A DNA stretch of 64,000 bases from Sphingobium cloacae (GCF_002355855.1 NZ_AP017656.1:248001-312000); one strand, 5' to 3'. Positions 26,288-39,061 are shown, numbered from the stretch's first letter. Numbers and translations are program-made. Notes: a model not told the origin generated them from the sequence alone.

Positions 26288-27052
26288 ATGCTGGACGTGG
26301 CTGAGCGGGGTGAGGTGCCCTCGTTCGTACGGGGCAAGCGCGCGCTTCGCGTTGCGCAGGCGATCGTGCACGACATCGAGGCGGACGCGCGCCAGATCGG
26401 CGACCGACTGCCTCCGGAGCACGACATGCTCGCGCGGTACGAAGTCGCCCGCGCCACATTGCGCGAGGCGCTGCGTTTTCTGGAACTGCAGGGCGTGCTC
26501 CACCTGCAGCCCGGTCGCGGCGGCGGGCCGGTGGTCGCGCGGCCGCAGATCGGCGATTTCACGAGTTCGCTTGCGCTCGTGCTGCACTTCGTCGGCACCG
26601 ACCTGCGCGCGCTGATCGAGCTGCGCGAGGCGCTCGCCCCGCAGGCGGCCTCCCACGCCGCCCGGCGCGCCACGGCGGCGGATCTGATGGCGCTGGCAAG
26701 CTGCTTCGCCGAGCTCGAGCAGCAGGTGGGATCGACGCTGTTCGAGGAAACCAACCGGCGCTTCCACGACCTTCTGGCATGGGCGAGCGGCAATCCGCTG
26801 TTCGGGCTGCTCACGTCCGCGCTGCACCTGCTGACCCGCGACCTTTCGCGCCAGCTCGGCTATTCCGAGCACGAACGCGAGAACCAGGTTCGTCGCCTCG
26901 CGCGCGTCGTCCATGCGGTGCGGCTGCGCGACGCGGTCACGGCGCGGCGCGAGATGGAACGGCTCGTCGAGGGATCGGCGGTATATCTCGGGCAGCGCAG
27001 CCCCGACCTGATGGATCAGAAGGTGCGCTGGACTCAGGCGTTCGAGGCGTAG
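26288..27052 (+). CDS. GntR-family regulator, FadR/FCD subfamily
   Basis: The 254-residue protein has a winged helix-turn-helix (about residues 18-85; DRLPPEHDMLARYEVARATLREALRFLE is the DNA-binding part) followed by an alpha-helical FCD effector domain (about 100-235) with the metal-binding Asp/His pattern. FadR-type regulators respond to carboxylates or acyl-CoA. Lying between the minus-strand operon starting at 26162 and the plus-strand operon starting at 27099, it is the likely local regulator of the catabolic cluster. Confidence 0.88.
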   Translation: MLDVAERGEVPSFVRGKRALRVAQAIVHDIEADARQIGDRLPPEHDMLARYEVARATLREALRFLELQGVLHLQPGRGGGPVVARPQIGDFTSSLALVLHFVGTDLRALIELREALAPQAASHAARRATAADLMALASCFAELEQQVGSTLFEETNRRFHDLLAWASGNPLFGLLTSALHLLTRDLSRQLGYSEHERENQVRRLARVVHAVRLRDAVTARREMERLVEGSAVYLGQRSPDLMDQKVRWTQAFEA

Positions 27053-27098
27053 CCGCCGAGATAGATCAGCAACGAAAACGATGTGGGAGAGACGGACA

Positions 27099-28235
27099 AT
27101 GGCCCTAAACAGCCGGATCTGCGGGATGCTTGGCATCGACTATCCGATCGTCCTGGCCGGCATGGGTGGGGCCAGCGTCCCGCGGCTGGCGGCGGCGGTG
27201 TCCAACGCGGGCGGGCTGGGCGTGCTCGGCGCCGCAGCGTGCCCGCCCGAGCAGCTCCGCGCGTGGATCCGCGAGACGCGCGCGCTGACCGACAGGCCCT
27301 TCGGCGTCGACACGCTCCTGCCCGCCTCGGTGCGACGCGGCTCAGCGCCGCAGACTGGGGCGGCGCCAGCGGACCCGCGCGCGGTGCTTGCCGACTATCA
27401 GGCGTTCACGCGCGACTTTATGGAGCGTGAGGGGCTGGAGATCGTCGCGCGTGATGCCGGCCGCGATGCGACGGAGGGCGCGGCCAACGGCGGCGCGGCG
27501 CTGTTCTCCAAGGAGTTCTTCGAGGCGCAGATGGAGGTCGTCGTCGAGGAGAAGGTACCCGTCTACGCCGCGGGGCTCGGCAATCCGGGACCGTGGATGG
27601 ATCGGCTCCACGCCAACGGCACGGTCGTCATGGCGGTGGTCGGCAAGGTGAAGCACGCGCTGCAGGTGGTGGAGTCGGGCATCGACGTGATCGTGGCCCA
27701 GGGGCACGACGGCGGCGGACACAATTCGCCCATCGGCACCATCTCGCTCATTCCGCAGGTGGTCGATGCCGTTGGGGACCGGGTGCCGGTGCTCGGCGCG
27801 GGCGGCATCTCCGACGGGCGCGGGGTGGCGGCGGCCTTCATGCTGGGCGCCGAAGGCGCCTGGGTCGGCACCGCCTTCCTCGCGACCGAGGAGGCGGGGA
27901 TCGAGGATTTCCAGAAGGAGGCGATCGTCGACAGCGGCGATGCCGACACCGTGGTGAGCCGCTCGATCACCGGCAAGCCCGCCCGCATGATCCGCAGCAA
28001 GTGGGCCGACGCGTGGGTGGCGGCGGGGAAGGAGCCGCTGCCGATGCCATACCAGTCGATGATCGCCGGTCCGGTTATGGCGTCGGGCATCCGTGCGAAG
28101 CGCAAGGACATCATCCCGGGCTTCGCGGGACAGGGCATGGGTCTGATCCATGCCGTCCGCCCCGCCGCTGAGGTGATGCGTGACCTTGTCGCCGATGCCG
28201 AGCGCGCGCTCGGCCGCGCGGCGGGCCTGCGCTGA
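27099..28235 (+). CDS. NPD-like flavin oxidoreductase (nitronate monooxygenase family)
   Basis: The about 378-residue FMN barrel has the family landmarks DYPIVLAGMGGASVP at the N-terminus, VVAQGHDGGGH-like sequence (IVAQGHDGGGHNS), and VPVLGAGGISDGRG with the FMN phosphate loop. The family includes nitronate monooxygenases and also NAD(P)H-dependent enoyl-CoA or dienoyl-CoA reductases such as IpdC of steroid ring degradation. In this acyl-CoA setting the second role fits better, but that is inference. The Met at 27099 follows a GGGAGAG ribosome site; an upstream in-frame ATG at 27081 is less well placed. First gene of the long plus-strand operon. Confidence 0.82.
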   Translation: MALNSRICGMLGIDYPIVLAGMGGASVPRLAAAVSNAGGLGVLGAAACPPEQLRAWIRETRALTDRPFGVDTLLPASVRRGSAPQTGAAPADPRAVLADYQAFTRDFMEREGLEIVARDAGRDATEGAANGGAALFSKEFFEAQMEVVVEEKVPVYAAGLGNPGPWMDRLHANGTVVMAVVGKVKHALQVVESGIDVIVAQGHDGGGHNSPIGTISLIPQVVDAVGDRVPVLGAGGISDGRGVAAAFMLGAEGAWVGTAFLATEEAGIEDFQKEAIVDSGDADTVVSRSITGKPARMIRSKWADAWVAAGKEPLPMPYQSMIAGPVMASGIRAKRKDIIPGFAGQGMGLIHAVRPAAEVMRDLVADAERALGRAAGLR

Positions 28236-28265
28236 GGGTCGCGGCTGGTTACAGGAGGGACAGAT

Positions 28266-29438
28266 ATGACCTTCTCGGACAAGGCAGCGATCACCGGCGT
28301 CGGGGAAACCGATTACGTCAAAGGCACCGAGCGCACCGCGGTGGACATGATGCTGGAGGCGTCGCGGCGCGCGATCGCGGACGCGGGCCTCCGCCCGTCC
28401 GACATCGACGGCATGGTGCCGCCGCCCATCTACACCACGTCGGAGGAATTGGCGGCAAACCTCGGCATCGACGTGCTGCGCTATGCCGCGACCGTCCACA
28501 TGGGCGGCGCGAGCCCGACGACTGCGCTTCAGCATGCGGCGATCGCGATCGCGGCCGGTCTGTGCGACCACGTGCTCGTCACGCTCGGGTGGAACGGCTT
28601 CTCAGCGCTGCGGCCCAAGCCGGGTGCTCCGCCCACGCGACCGATGAACATGAACACGCTGACCAATACCATCCGCGGCTATTACATGCCCTACGGCGTG
28701 TTCCTGCCGGTGCAGATGTACGCCTGGCTGGCGACCCGGCATTCGCAGCTCCACGGCGTCGGTCCCGAAGCCATGGGCGCGGTGGCGATGGCGTGCCGCC
28801 GCCATGCGCAACTCAATCCGAAGGCGTTCACCTACGGTCGGCCGCTCGATTGGGAAACCTACCACGACGCCCGGATGGTGTCGGAGCCGTTCCGACTCTA
28901 CGACTGCTGCCTCGAGACCGACGGCGCGTGCGCGGTCGTCGTCTCGCGCATCGACCGCGCGCGCGATATGCCGCATGTCCCCGTTACCATCGCGGGCGCC
29001 GCCGAGGGACATCCCTATCCCGCCGACGACATCCCCTCGCGCCCGGATCCGTTCAAGATCGGGCTGAGCTATGCCGCGCCAAAGGCGTTCGAGATGGCCG
29101 GCATGGGCCGCGAGGAGATGGATTTCCTCCAGGTCTACGACTGCTTCACCTACGTCGTGCTGCTCCAGCTGGAGGCGATGGGATATTGCGAGCCGGGCGG
29201 CGCGCTCGACTTCGTGCGCGACGGGCAGATCGAGCTCGGCGGGCGCTATCCGCTCAACACCCACGGCGGGCTGCTGAGCGAGGCGCACGTGTGGGGGCTC
29301 AACCACGTCGTCGAGGCCGTGCGGCAGCTGCGGCACGATTGCGGGGAGCGCCAGGTGCCGGGCGCACGGACCGGGCTCGTCACCGGCTGGGGCGACCTGG
29401 GCGACGGCAGCATCGCCATCCTGCGGAGGTTCGCATGA
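28266..29438 (+). CDS. SCP2-thiolase-fold protein, Ltp-like, without nucleophilic Cys
   Basis: The 390-residue protein has the thiolase fold of SCP2/lipid-transfer-protein types. At the position where thiolases hold the nucleophilic Cys (CASG) this protein reads [15 protein letters not shown], so the acyl-enzyme Cys is absent. The later [13 protein letters not shown] and [17 protein letters not shown] blocks are kept. The same pattern is seen in Ltp-type aldolases of steroid side-chain degradation, which use Tyr and need a DUF35 protein. The next gene encodes exactly such a partner and overlaps by ATGA. Retro-aldol cleavage of a beta-hydroxyacyl-CoA is therefore more likely than thiolysis. 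Substrate unknown. Confidence 0.85.
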   Translation: MTFSDKAAITGVGETDYVKGTERTAVDMMLEASRRAIADAGLRPSDIDGMVPPPIYTTSEELAANLGIDVLRYAATVHMGGASPTTALQHAAIAIAAGLCDHVLVTLGWNGFSALRPKPGAPPTRPMNMNTLTNTIRGYYMPYGVFLPVQMYAWLATRHSQLHGVGPEAMGAVAMACRRHAQLNPKAFTYGRPLDWETYHDARMVSEPFRLYDCCLETDGACAVVVSRIDRARDMPHVPVTIAGAAEGHPYPADDIPSRPDPFKIGLSYAAPKAFEMAGMGREEMDFLQVYDCFTYVVLLQLEAMGYCEPGGALDFVRDGQIELGGRYPLNTHGGLLSEAHVWGLNHVVEAVRQLRHDCGERQVPGARTGLVTGWGDLGDGSIAILRRFA

Positions 29439-29893
29439 ACGACGACGACATTGCGCCCAAGCTGCGGACGCCCGCCGTCTCGCCCCCCAAGCCGTTGCCG
29501 CACCCGCAGGATCCGGTGGAGCAGGAGTTCTGGCAGCGTTGCCAGGGCGGCACGCTCCATTTCCAGCGGTGCGGCGAGTGCCGGACGTGGCGCCACCTGC
29601 CCCGCTACATGTGCGCGCGCTGCGGCTCGCCCTCGTTCGCCTGGGAGCCGAGCAGCGGGCGTGGACGGCTGTTTTCCTGGACGGTGACGCATCAGGCGCT
29701 GCACCCCGCCTTCGCGGCCGACGTGCCGTATGTCGCGGCGGTGGTCGAGCTGGACGAGGGCGTCCGCATGGCGACCCGGCTGACCGGCGCCGATCCCGCC
29801 ACGCTCGCGCTCGACATGCCGGTGGCGCTGGCCTTCGAAACGATCGGCGACGGGTTCCGGCTGCCCGTCTTCACACCGGCTGCAGGAGCGTGA
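29435..29893 (+). CDS. DUF35/OB-fold zinc-ribbon protein, partner of the thiolase-like protein
   Basis: This 152-residue protein has an N-terminal helix, a rubredoxin-like zinc ribbon (C-x2-C-x10-C-x2-C in [19 protein letters not shown], about residues 47-65) and an OB-fold that binds CoA-type ligands. DUF35 proteins form complexes with SCP2-thiolase/aldolase subunits and supply part of their active site. The start overlaps the stop of the thiolase-like gene, supporting a complex. In actinobacterial steroid degradation the DUF35 domain is fused to a MaoC hydratase; here it stands alone. Confidence 0.87.
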   Translation: MNDDDIAPKLRTPAVSPPKPLPHPQDPVEQEFWQRCQGGTLHFQRCGECRTWRHLPRYMCARCGSPSFAWEPSSGRGRLFSWTVTHQALHPAFAADVPYVAAVVELDEGVRMATRLTGADPATLALDMPVALAFETIGDGFRLPVFTPAAGA

Positions 29894-29897
29894 ATCG

Positions 29898-31118
29898 ATG
29901 GACCTGAGTTACGGCCCGGAATACGAGGCGTTCCGCGACGAGCTGCGCGCGTTCATCGCCGCGAACCGCCACCGTGCGCCGGCCGCGCCCGGCGCGGCGC
30001 AGCGCGCCGGGGCGGACGCGGTCGCGTGGCAGCAGCTGCTGCTCGAGCACGGCTACACCGCACGCACCATTCCGCGCGACTATGGCGGCTTCGGTGCCGA
30101 GCCCGACATCCTGACGTCGCGCATCATCGCCGAGGAGTTCGCTGCGGCGGGCGTACCCGGCGGGCTGTCGAACCAGGGCATCTCGATGCTCGTCCCGACG
30201 CTGCTCGAGCTCGGCACGGAGGAGCAGAAGCGCCGCTGGATCGCACCGACGCTGCGCGGCGAGATCGTCTGGTGCCAGGGGTATTCGGAACCGGGCGCGG
30301 GCTCTGATCTGGCGGCGCTGCGCACCAGCGCGCGCGAGGAGAACGGCGAGTTCGTCATCAACGGGCAGAAGATCTGGACCAGCACCGCGCATCAGGCGGA
30401 CATGATCTTCTGCCTCGTGCGGACGGAAGCGGAAGCGCTCAAGCATGCGGGGATCAGCTACCTCATATTCTCCATGAAAACGCCCGGGATCGAGGTGCGC
30501 CCGCTGCGCACGATGACCGGCCACGCCGAGTTCAACGAAACCTTCTTCACCGACGTGCGCGTGCCCGTCGACCAGATCGTCGGCCAGCGCGGGCAGGGCT
30601 GGATGGTGGCCAACGCCACGCTCGGTTACGAGCGTGGCATGCTGGGCGACCCGGCGGCGCTGGAGAATCGCCTCGCCGCGCTGGTGCAGCTGATGCACGA
30701 TGAACGGATCGACGGCGTGCGCGCGATCGACAACGCGGCATTGTGCGGCCGGCTGGTGGCGCTGCAGGCCGAAGTCGCGGCGATGAAGTTCAACGGATTG
30801 CGGCTGCTGTCCAATTCGCTGAAGGGCGAACCCGGCGGCCTCGCCAAGCTAATCGTCAAGCTCCAGTCGTGCGAACTGGCGCACCAGATCTCGGCGTTGG
30901 CGATCGACGCCATGGGGGAGCTCGGCCTGCTGTACGGCGGCAGCCGGCGCGAGCGGGCGGGCGGAAGCTGGCAGTGGAACTACATGTTCCAGCTCGGCCT
31001 CATCATCGGCGGCGGCACCGCGCAGATCCAGAAGAACATCATCGCCGAGCGCGGGCTCGGCATGCCGCGCGAGCCGAAGCTGGAGCACGCGCGCGCACCC
31101 AAGGCGGAGGCGGCATAG
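29898..31118 (+). CDS. Acyl-CoA dehydrogenase, first subunit of a likely heteromer
   Basis: The 406-residue flavoprotein has the FAD/acyl-CoA segments WCQGYSEPGAGSDLAALRT, the domain-linking INGQKIWTSTAHQADMIF and the C-terminal GGGTAQIQKNIIAERGLGMPR, which is the FAD-binding signature of long-chain and steroid-type FadE proteins. It introduces an alpha-beta double bond into an acyl-CoA and passes electrons to ETF. A second, divergent acyl-CoA dehydrogenase begins one base after its stop, as in alpha2beta2 enzymes of steroid catabolism in which each partner supplies part of the active site. Confidence 0.9.
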   Translation: MDLSYGPEYEAFRDELRAFIAANRHRAPAAPGAAQRAGADAVAWQQLLLEHGYTARTIPRDYGGFGAEPDILTSRIIAEEFAAAGVPGGLSNQGISMLVPTLLELGTEEQKRRWIAPTLRGEIVWCQGYSEPGAGSDLAALRTSAREENGEFVINGQKIWTSTAHQADMIFCLVRTEAEALKHAGISYLIFSMKTPGIEVRPLRTMTGHAEFNETFFTDVRVPVDQIVGQRGQGWMVANATLGYERGMLGDPAALENRLAALVQLMHDERIDGVRAIDNAALCGRLVALQAEVAAMKFNGLRLLSNSLKGEPGGLAKLIVKLQSCELAHQISALAIDAMGELGLLYGGSRRERAGGSWQWNYMFQLGLIIGGGTAQIQKNIIAERGLGMPREPKLEHARAPKAEAA

Positions 31119-32213
31119 ATGGATTTCGGTCTTTCCCCCGAGCAGCGGATGCTGCGCGACGCGGTCGATCGGCTGCTGCGCGAACATTGCCCGCTCGATC
31201 ACGTCCGCGAGGTCGCGGAGGGCGGCGATGCCGTCAGTGCGGCGGTGGTAGCGGCGCTGGCCGAGCTTGGCCTTTCCGGCATCATGGTGCCCGAGGAGCA
31301 CGGCGGCCTCGGCCTGGGCCTGCTCGATGCCTCAGTAGTGGCGGAGGCGCTCGGCGCAGCGGTGGCGCCGGTGCCGTTCGTGGCGCGCTGCGTCCTCGCC
31401 CCGCTTGCGCTGCGGCTTGCCGGCACGCCGGCGCAGCAGGCGCGCTGGCTGCCGCGCATTGCCGACGGCAGCGCGCGCTTCGGCGTCGGGCTGACCGAGG
31501 TCGTCAACTGTCGCGACGGCGGCGGCGTCACGGCCGCGGACGGCACGCTCAGCGGCTCCGCGCTGTTCGTGCTCGACAGCGCCGACGCCGATGCCTTTGT
31601 CATCGCCGACCAGCGCGGCCAATTGCATCTGGTCGCCGGCGAGGCGGAGGGGCTCGAACGCCTTCCGCTGTCCACGATCGACCTCACCCGATCGGTGGGC
31701 GAGCTGCGGCTGGACGGCGTCGCGGCCGAGCCGCTCGGCGATGACGATGGCGGGGCGGCCCGCCGGCTCGTCGCGGCGGGTCGCGTGCTGCTCGCGGCGG
31801 ACAGCGTGGGCGCGGGCGACGCGATGATCGCGCGGGCGGTCGCCTATGCCGGGGAGCGTGAGCAGTTCGGGCGCGTCATCGGCAGCTTCCAGGCGGTCAA
31901 GCACATGTGCGCCGAGATGGCGGCGCGGCTGGAGCCGTGCCGATCGCTCGTCTGGTACGCGGCGCATGCGTTCGACGCGGTCCCGGATGAGGCTTTGCTG
32001 ATGGCCTGCCATGCCAAGTCGCACACCGGGGAGGTGGGCCGCTTCGTCGCGCGTACCGCCACGGAGGTCCACGGCGGGATGGGGTTCACCGACCTGCTCG
32101 GCCTCCACTATTGGTTCAAGCGCATCGGCTTCGACCGGCAGGTACTCGGCGGGCCGGAGATCGTGCGCGCGGAGGCGGCTGCGCTGCAGGGCTGGGGCAA
32201 ACGCGCCGCGTGA
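31119..32213 (+). CDS. Acyl-CoA dehydrogenase, second subunit of a likely heteromer
   Basis: The 364-residue protein is shorter and more divergent than its neighbour. It keeps the N-terminal helical domain (LSPEQRMLRDAVDRLLREH), a middle beta-domain poor in consensus, and the C-terminal YAGEREQFGRVIGSFQAVKH with HGGMGFTDLLGLHYWFKR. The FAD-contact region of the middle domain is weak, as expected for the partner subunit in heteromeric dehydrogenases. No intergenic space separates it from the first subunit. Confidence 0.87.
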   Translation: MDFGLSPEQRMLRDAVDRLLREHCPLDHVREVAEGGDAVSAAVVAALAELGLSGIMVPEEHGGLGLGLLDASVVAEALGAAVAPVPFVARCVLAPLALRLAGTPAQQARWLPRIADGSARFGVGLTEVVNCRDGGGVTAADGTLSGSALFVLDSADADAFVIADQRGQLHLVAGEAEGLERLPLSTIDLTRSVGELRLDGVAAEPLGDDDGGAARRLVAAGRVLLAADSVGAGDAMIARAVAYAGEREQFGRVIGSFQAVKHMCAEMAARLEPCRSLVWYAAHAFDAVPDEALLMACHAKSHTGEVGRFVARTATEVHGGMGFTDLLGLHYWFKRIGFDRQVLGGPEIVRAEAAALQGWGKRAA

Positions 32214-32230
32214 AACGAGGAGCAGCAGGC

Positions 32231-35442
<3,212 letters not shown>

Positions 35443-35521
35443 TATACTTCATGGTAATTCTCTTTTGCTGGTTTTCTTGTAATTGTTGCGTTCTCTAAAA
35501 TAACCGATCAGGAGTAGAATG

Positions 35522-36799
35522 ATGGCTGTTCTTGATTATGCGAAGACCAATTTTTCAGGTGGGCTGGTGGATGTCGATGTTCCGCTAAACGAGATCGACG
35601 TTTCGAAACCCTATCTGTTTCAGGAAGACAGCGTCGGAGAAATATTCCGGCGGCTGCGCCGCGAGGACCCGATCCACTATTGTGCGGAAAGCAACTACGG
35701 CCCGTACTGGTCGGTGACGAAGTTCGACGACATCATGAAGGTCGACACCAACCATCGTGTGTTCTCGTCGGAAGCCAAGCTTGGCGGCATTTCGATCGCG
35801 GACATGCACGCTGGAGAGAGCGCGCTCGAACTTGAGATGTTCATCGCGATGGATCCGCCTAAACACGATGCTCAACGCAAGGCGGTGACCCCGGCGGTGG
35901 CACCTTCGAACCTCACCCTCCTCGAGCCGATCATCCGCGAGCGTGCGGGTGCCATCCTCGACGCCCTGCCGATCGGCGAGGACATCGACTGGGTACGGAA
36001 CGTGTCCGTCGAGCTGACCACGATGACGCTTGCCACCCTGTTCGATTTTCCATGGGAAGATCGCGCAAAGCTCACGCGCTGGTCTGACGTGACGACAGCG
36101 ATCCCCGGCGCCGGCATCGTCGATACCTTTGAGCAGCGCCGAGAGGAACTGATTGAGTGCGCGATGTACTTCAAGCGCATCTGGGACGAACGGGTTGCAA
36201 CGCCGGGCGGCAACGACCTCATCTCGATGATGGCGGGCTCGCCGGCGACGCAGGAAATGCCGTTCATGGAATTCCTGGGAAACCTGCTTCTGCTGATCGT
36301 CGGGGGGAACGACACCACGCGCAATTCGATCAGCGGAGGCGTGCTGGCGCTCAACCGGCACCCCGATGAATATGACAAGCTCCGTAAAAATCCTGCGCTG
36401 ATCCAGAGCATGGTCCCGGAGATCATCCGCTGGCAGACGCCGCTCACCCACATGCGCAGGACCGCGCTGGAAGATATCGAGCTTGGCGGCAAGAATATCC
36501 GCAAGGGTGACAAGGTCGTGATGTGGTATCTGTCCGGAAACCGCGATGATAGCGTCATCGATCGGCCCGACGACCTGGTCATCGACCGGGCGAACCCGCG
36601 CCACCATCTCTCCTTTGGTTACGGCATCCATCGTTGCATGGGAAATCGGCTCGCGGAACTGCAACTGAAAATCATCTGGGAAGAAATCGCCAAGCGGTTC
36701 GAGTTCGTCGAGGTGGTGGGCGAGCCGGAGCGCCTGCTGTCGAACCTGGTGCGTGGCATCACGCGTCTGCCGGTACGGCTTCATGCAAAAGCGGCCTGA
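35522..36799 (+). CDS. Cytochrome P450, CYP153-like
   Basis: About 425 residues. The I-helix segment [14 protein letters not shown], the K-helix [17 protein letters not shown] and the heme loop [20 protein letters not shown], with the ligand Cys near residue 372, closely follow CYP153 family sequences known from alkane, cycloalkane and monoterpene hydroxylation. The second of two tandem ATGs (35519, 35522) lies seven bases after AGGAG. A 79-bp AT-rich gap precedes it, the only sizeable break inside the cluster. A ferredoxin gene follows after 28 bp, but the ferredoxin reductase normally found with CYP153 is missing from the window. Confidence 0.9.
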   Translation: MAVLDYAKTNFSGGLVDVDVPLNEIDVSKPYLFQEDSVGEIFRRLRREDPIHYCAESNYGPYWSVTKFDDIMKVDTNHRVFSSEAKLGGISIADMHAGESALELEMFIAMDPPKHDAQRKAVTPAVAPSNLTLLEPIIRERAGAILDALPIGEDIDWVRNVSVELTTMTLATLFDFPWEDRAKLTRWSDVTTAIPGAGIVDTFEQRREELIECAMYFKRIWDERVATPGGNDLISMMAGSPATQEMPFMEFLGNLLLLIVGGNDTTRNSISGGVLALNRHPDEYDKLRKNPALIQSMVPEIIRWQTPLTHMRRTALEDIELGGKNIRKGDKVVMWYLSGNRDDSVIDRPDDLVIDRANPRHHLSFGYGIHRCMGNRLAELQLKIIWEEIAKRFEFVEVVGEPERLLSNLVRGITRLPVRLHAKAA

Positions 36800-36827
36800 G
36801 GACGGCAACGAGGGGAATCAGCACGCG

Positions 36828-37154
36828 ATGGTCAACGTGACATTCGTTCTGGCGAGCGGGGCGCGCCTGCCGGTGGAAATCGACGAGGGCGAAAGTGCCC
36901 GCGAGGCGGCGCTCTACAACGATGTCCCGGGCATCGACGGCGATTGTGGGGGTGCGTGTGCCTGCGCGACGTGCCATGTCCACGTCGATCCGGCCTGGAT
37001 CGATCGCGTCGGTAGATTGCCGCCAGACAGCATGGAAGGCCAGCTGCTCCAGTTCGCCGAAGGCGCGACCGCAAACAGTCGGCTGGCGTGCCAGATCAGA
37101 ATGACCGACCGATTGAACGGTTTGATCCTGCATGTCCCCGAGCAGCAATATTGA
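36828..37154 (+). CDS. 2Fe-2S ferredoxin, adrenodoxin/putidaredoxin type
   Basis: The 108-residue ferredoxin has the vertebrate-type cluster pattern C-x5-C-x2-C (in CGGACACATC, about residues 40-49) and a distal Cys in RLACQI about 37 residues later. It is the probable electron donor to the P450 just upstream. The Met at 36828 is taken as start because homology begins with MVNVTFVL; the longer frame overlaps the P450. The matching reductase must be encoded elsewhere. Confidence 0.92.
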   Translation: MVNVTFVLASGARLPVEIDEGESAREAALYNDVPGIDGDCGGACACATCHVHVDPAWIDRVGRLPPDSMEGQLLQFAEGATANSRLACQIRMTDRLNGLILHVPEQQY

Positions 37155-38185
37155 AGAGTGAAAGGCGGTGGTCGCGGGTCGCGACACTGGCTCTTGGCGA
37201 GGTCGAGCGATTGATGTGCGAGGAGAAGCGTTCTGGCCTTACCGACATCGACCCGCTTTGGGCAGGTGACGGTGCCCGCCTGCCGAGCTGGTTCATGGAT
37301 GCGCTGGCCGTGCCAAGGGAGGAGGGCTTCGTCCTCGTAGAGGGTGCGCATGTCCACTACCTGCGCTGGGGCGACCGCGCCAAGCCGGGCGTCCTCATGG
37401 CGCACGGTTTTCTTGCCCATGCGCGCTGCTGGGCGTTTATCGCGCCGTTCCTCGCCGCGGACTACCATGTCGTCGCCTATGATCTTGCGGGCATGGGCGA
37501 CAGCGACGCGCGCGCGGGAATCGATGGCGACGGCCGTGGGCGCGAGATGATCGCGGTGGCGGAGGCGACCGGGCTGTTCGACGGTGCTGCGCCGCCCGTG
37601 ATCATCGGTCATAGCTTCGGCGCGGGGATCGCGGTGACCGCGATGACGATCGCGGCCCAACGGTTCGCGGGCGCGATCATCTGCGACCTGATGATCATGC
37701 GGCCCGAGGCGCTTGCCGCCTACTCGCGCGGCGGACGCGGCAGCCCCGGCTCGGGCGACCCGAACAAGCCCGCCAGCCGGTATCCCGACTACCCGACCGC
37801 ACGCGCGCGCTACGTGCTCGCGCCGCCCCAGCCTGCGGGCGAGCCGTTCCTGATGGACTACATGGCCTATCATTCGCTCCGGCGGGACGGCGACACGTGG
37901 ACGTGGAAGTTCTCGCCCGCGGTGTTCGCGCGCGGCAACTCGGCGGATGAGTGGATGACGATGGGCCGCCGCGTTGCCGCGGCTCCTGGGCGGCTGGCAA
38001 TCGTCTACGGCGAGCACAGCGCGCTCTTCGGCAGGGATTCGGCGGCATATCTGCGCGAACTCGGACCTGGGACGATTCCGATCGTCGCGGTGCCCAACGC
38101 GCGCCACCACCTGATGCTGGACGAGCCGCTCGCCTTCGCGACGGCGCTCAGAAGCATCCTTGCGCTCTGGAGATCGGCGCGCTGA
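37151..38185 (+). CDS. Alpha/beta hydrolase
   Basis: Between about 323 and 344 residues depending on start. The nucleophile elbow GHSFGAG, an oxyanion strand with MAHGFLAH and a C-terminal catalytic His in ARHHLMLDEP define a lid-bearing alpha/beta hydrolase. A TTG at 37151 overlaps the ferredoxin stop (TTGA) and would couple translation; an ATG at 37214 is the alternative. Behind a Baeyer-Villiger enzyme, ester or lactone hydrolysis is the natural guess. The C-terminal cap from about residue 180 is Gly/Pro rich and not assignable to a known subfamily. Confidence 0.82.
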   Translation: MKSERRWSRVATLALGEVERLMCEEKRSGLTDIDPLWAGDGARLPSWFMDALAVPREEGFVLVEGAHVHYLRWGDRAKPGVLMAHGFLAHARCWAFIAPFLAADYHVVAYDLAGMGDSDARAGIDGDGRGREMIAVAEATGLFDGAAPPVIIGHSFGAGIAVTAMTIAAQRFAGAIICDLMIMRPEALAAYSRGGRGSPGSGDPNKPASRYPDYPTARARYVLAPPQPAGEPFLMDYMAYHSLRRDGDTWTWKFSPAVFARGNSADEWMTMGRRVAAAPGRLAIVYGEHSALFGRDSAAYLRELGPGTIPIVAVPNARHHLMLDEPLAFATALRSILALWRSAR

Positions 38186-38186
38186 A

Positions 38187-38621
38187 TCAATCAGGCGTAT
38201 CGAGCGAGTTTCTCTTCGCTGGGGGATTTTCGAGGGCGAATTCCAGCTGCGCAAGGCACAGTTTTCCGGCTCCGTCCCGCTCTACGGCTTCGGCATGCAC
38301 CACTGCGACACGACGTCCCACACGCATCAGCGTCGGCGTCGTGCTGATTGCGCCCAGTCTGACCGGGGCGAGAAATTGCAGGTTCACACTGATCAGCCGG
38401 GAGGATTGCCCTGGCGAGAGTGTGCGGGAGAGAGCAAGCTGTGCGGCCAGCTCGAGAAAGGAAGCGATCGCTCCTCCATGCAGGGCGGGCAGGATGGGAT
38501 TTCCGACAAGCTCCTCTGTCGGGATCAGCGTGAACGTTTCACCGCTTTGCGTCATCATGGTACCGAGCAGCCGCGCGAAGCCGTACTGCCCAACGCCAGC
38601 CGTGACTGCGCCTTCGCTCAT
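38187..38621 (-). CDS. PaaI-type thioesterase (hotdog fold), second of a pair
   Basis: The 144-residue hotdog protein has ALHGGAIASFLELAAQ (active-site HGG and Glu) and SSRLISVNLQFLAPVR. It is convergent with the alpha/beta hydrolase, with stops one base apart. It overlaps the upstream hotdog gene by four bases (ATGA), so the two may form a heteromer. Acyl-CoA hydrolysis in the catabolic cluster is inferred. Confidence 0.78.
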   Translation of the reverse strand: MSEGAVTAGVGQYGFARLLGTMMTQSGETFTLIPTEELVGNPILPALHGGAIASFLELAAQLALSRTLSPGQSSRLISVNLQFLAPVRLGAISTTPTLMRVGRRVAVVHAEAVERDGAGKLCLAQLEFALENPPAKRNSLDTPD

Positions 38622-39061
38622 CGGCCGACAGCCCGATTGATCGAGAAGACGCCCTGGGATGTCGCGATCAGGCGAGACGGATCCGTGTCCCAGACTTCGG
38701 TACGTACGAACGCTCGGTGCTCAATCGCGTCATAGCAGTGGGCCCATGCCGTCGCCGAGCATCTCGCCTCGGCAGACCGCAGATGATCCACCTTCAGGTT
38801 CAGGGTCGAGATCGCCAGCCGCCTGCCCAGCCGGGACATCACGGCGACGCCGCAGGCCTGATCGATCAGGCTCGTCAACACGCCGGTTGCGAGCGTCTCC
38901 TCCTCGTCCGCCAGCTCCTGACGCCAACCAAGACGTAGCGAGCTGAGGCCACCGCCGACCGAGACCAGCTCCAGGCCAAGCCTGTTGCCCCATGGTACAT
39001 TGCCCGGTTGCAGGCTCCAGTCTCCAGCCACACTTCCATCCTCGTCCCGACCTGACCTCAC
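38618..39061 (-). CDS. PaaI-type thioesterase (hotdog fold), first of a pair
   Basis: The 147-residue protein has ATGVLTSLIDQACGVAVM and RRLAISTLNLKVDHLR. The active-site HGG of its neighbour is replaced by TGV while the Asp is kept. That exchange is known in other hotdog subgroups and makes it either a different thioesterase type or the structural partner. It overlaps the next gene by ATGA. The gap to the divergent MCE gene contains the 13-bp motif at 39104-39116. Confidence 0.75.
   Translation of the reverse strand: MRSGRDEDGSVAGDWSLQPGNVPWGNRLGLELVSVGGGLSSLRLGWRQELADEEETLATGVLTSLIDQACGVAVMSRLGRRLAISTLNLKVDHLRSAEARCSATAWAHCYDAIEHRAFVRTEVWDTDPSRLIATSQGVFSINRAVGR

Noticed and set aside
27342..28571. 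409-codon minus-strand frame over the NPD-like gene
   Set aside because: His/Arg-rich shadow frame with no domain; the opposite strand encodes conserved enzymes.
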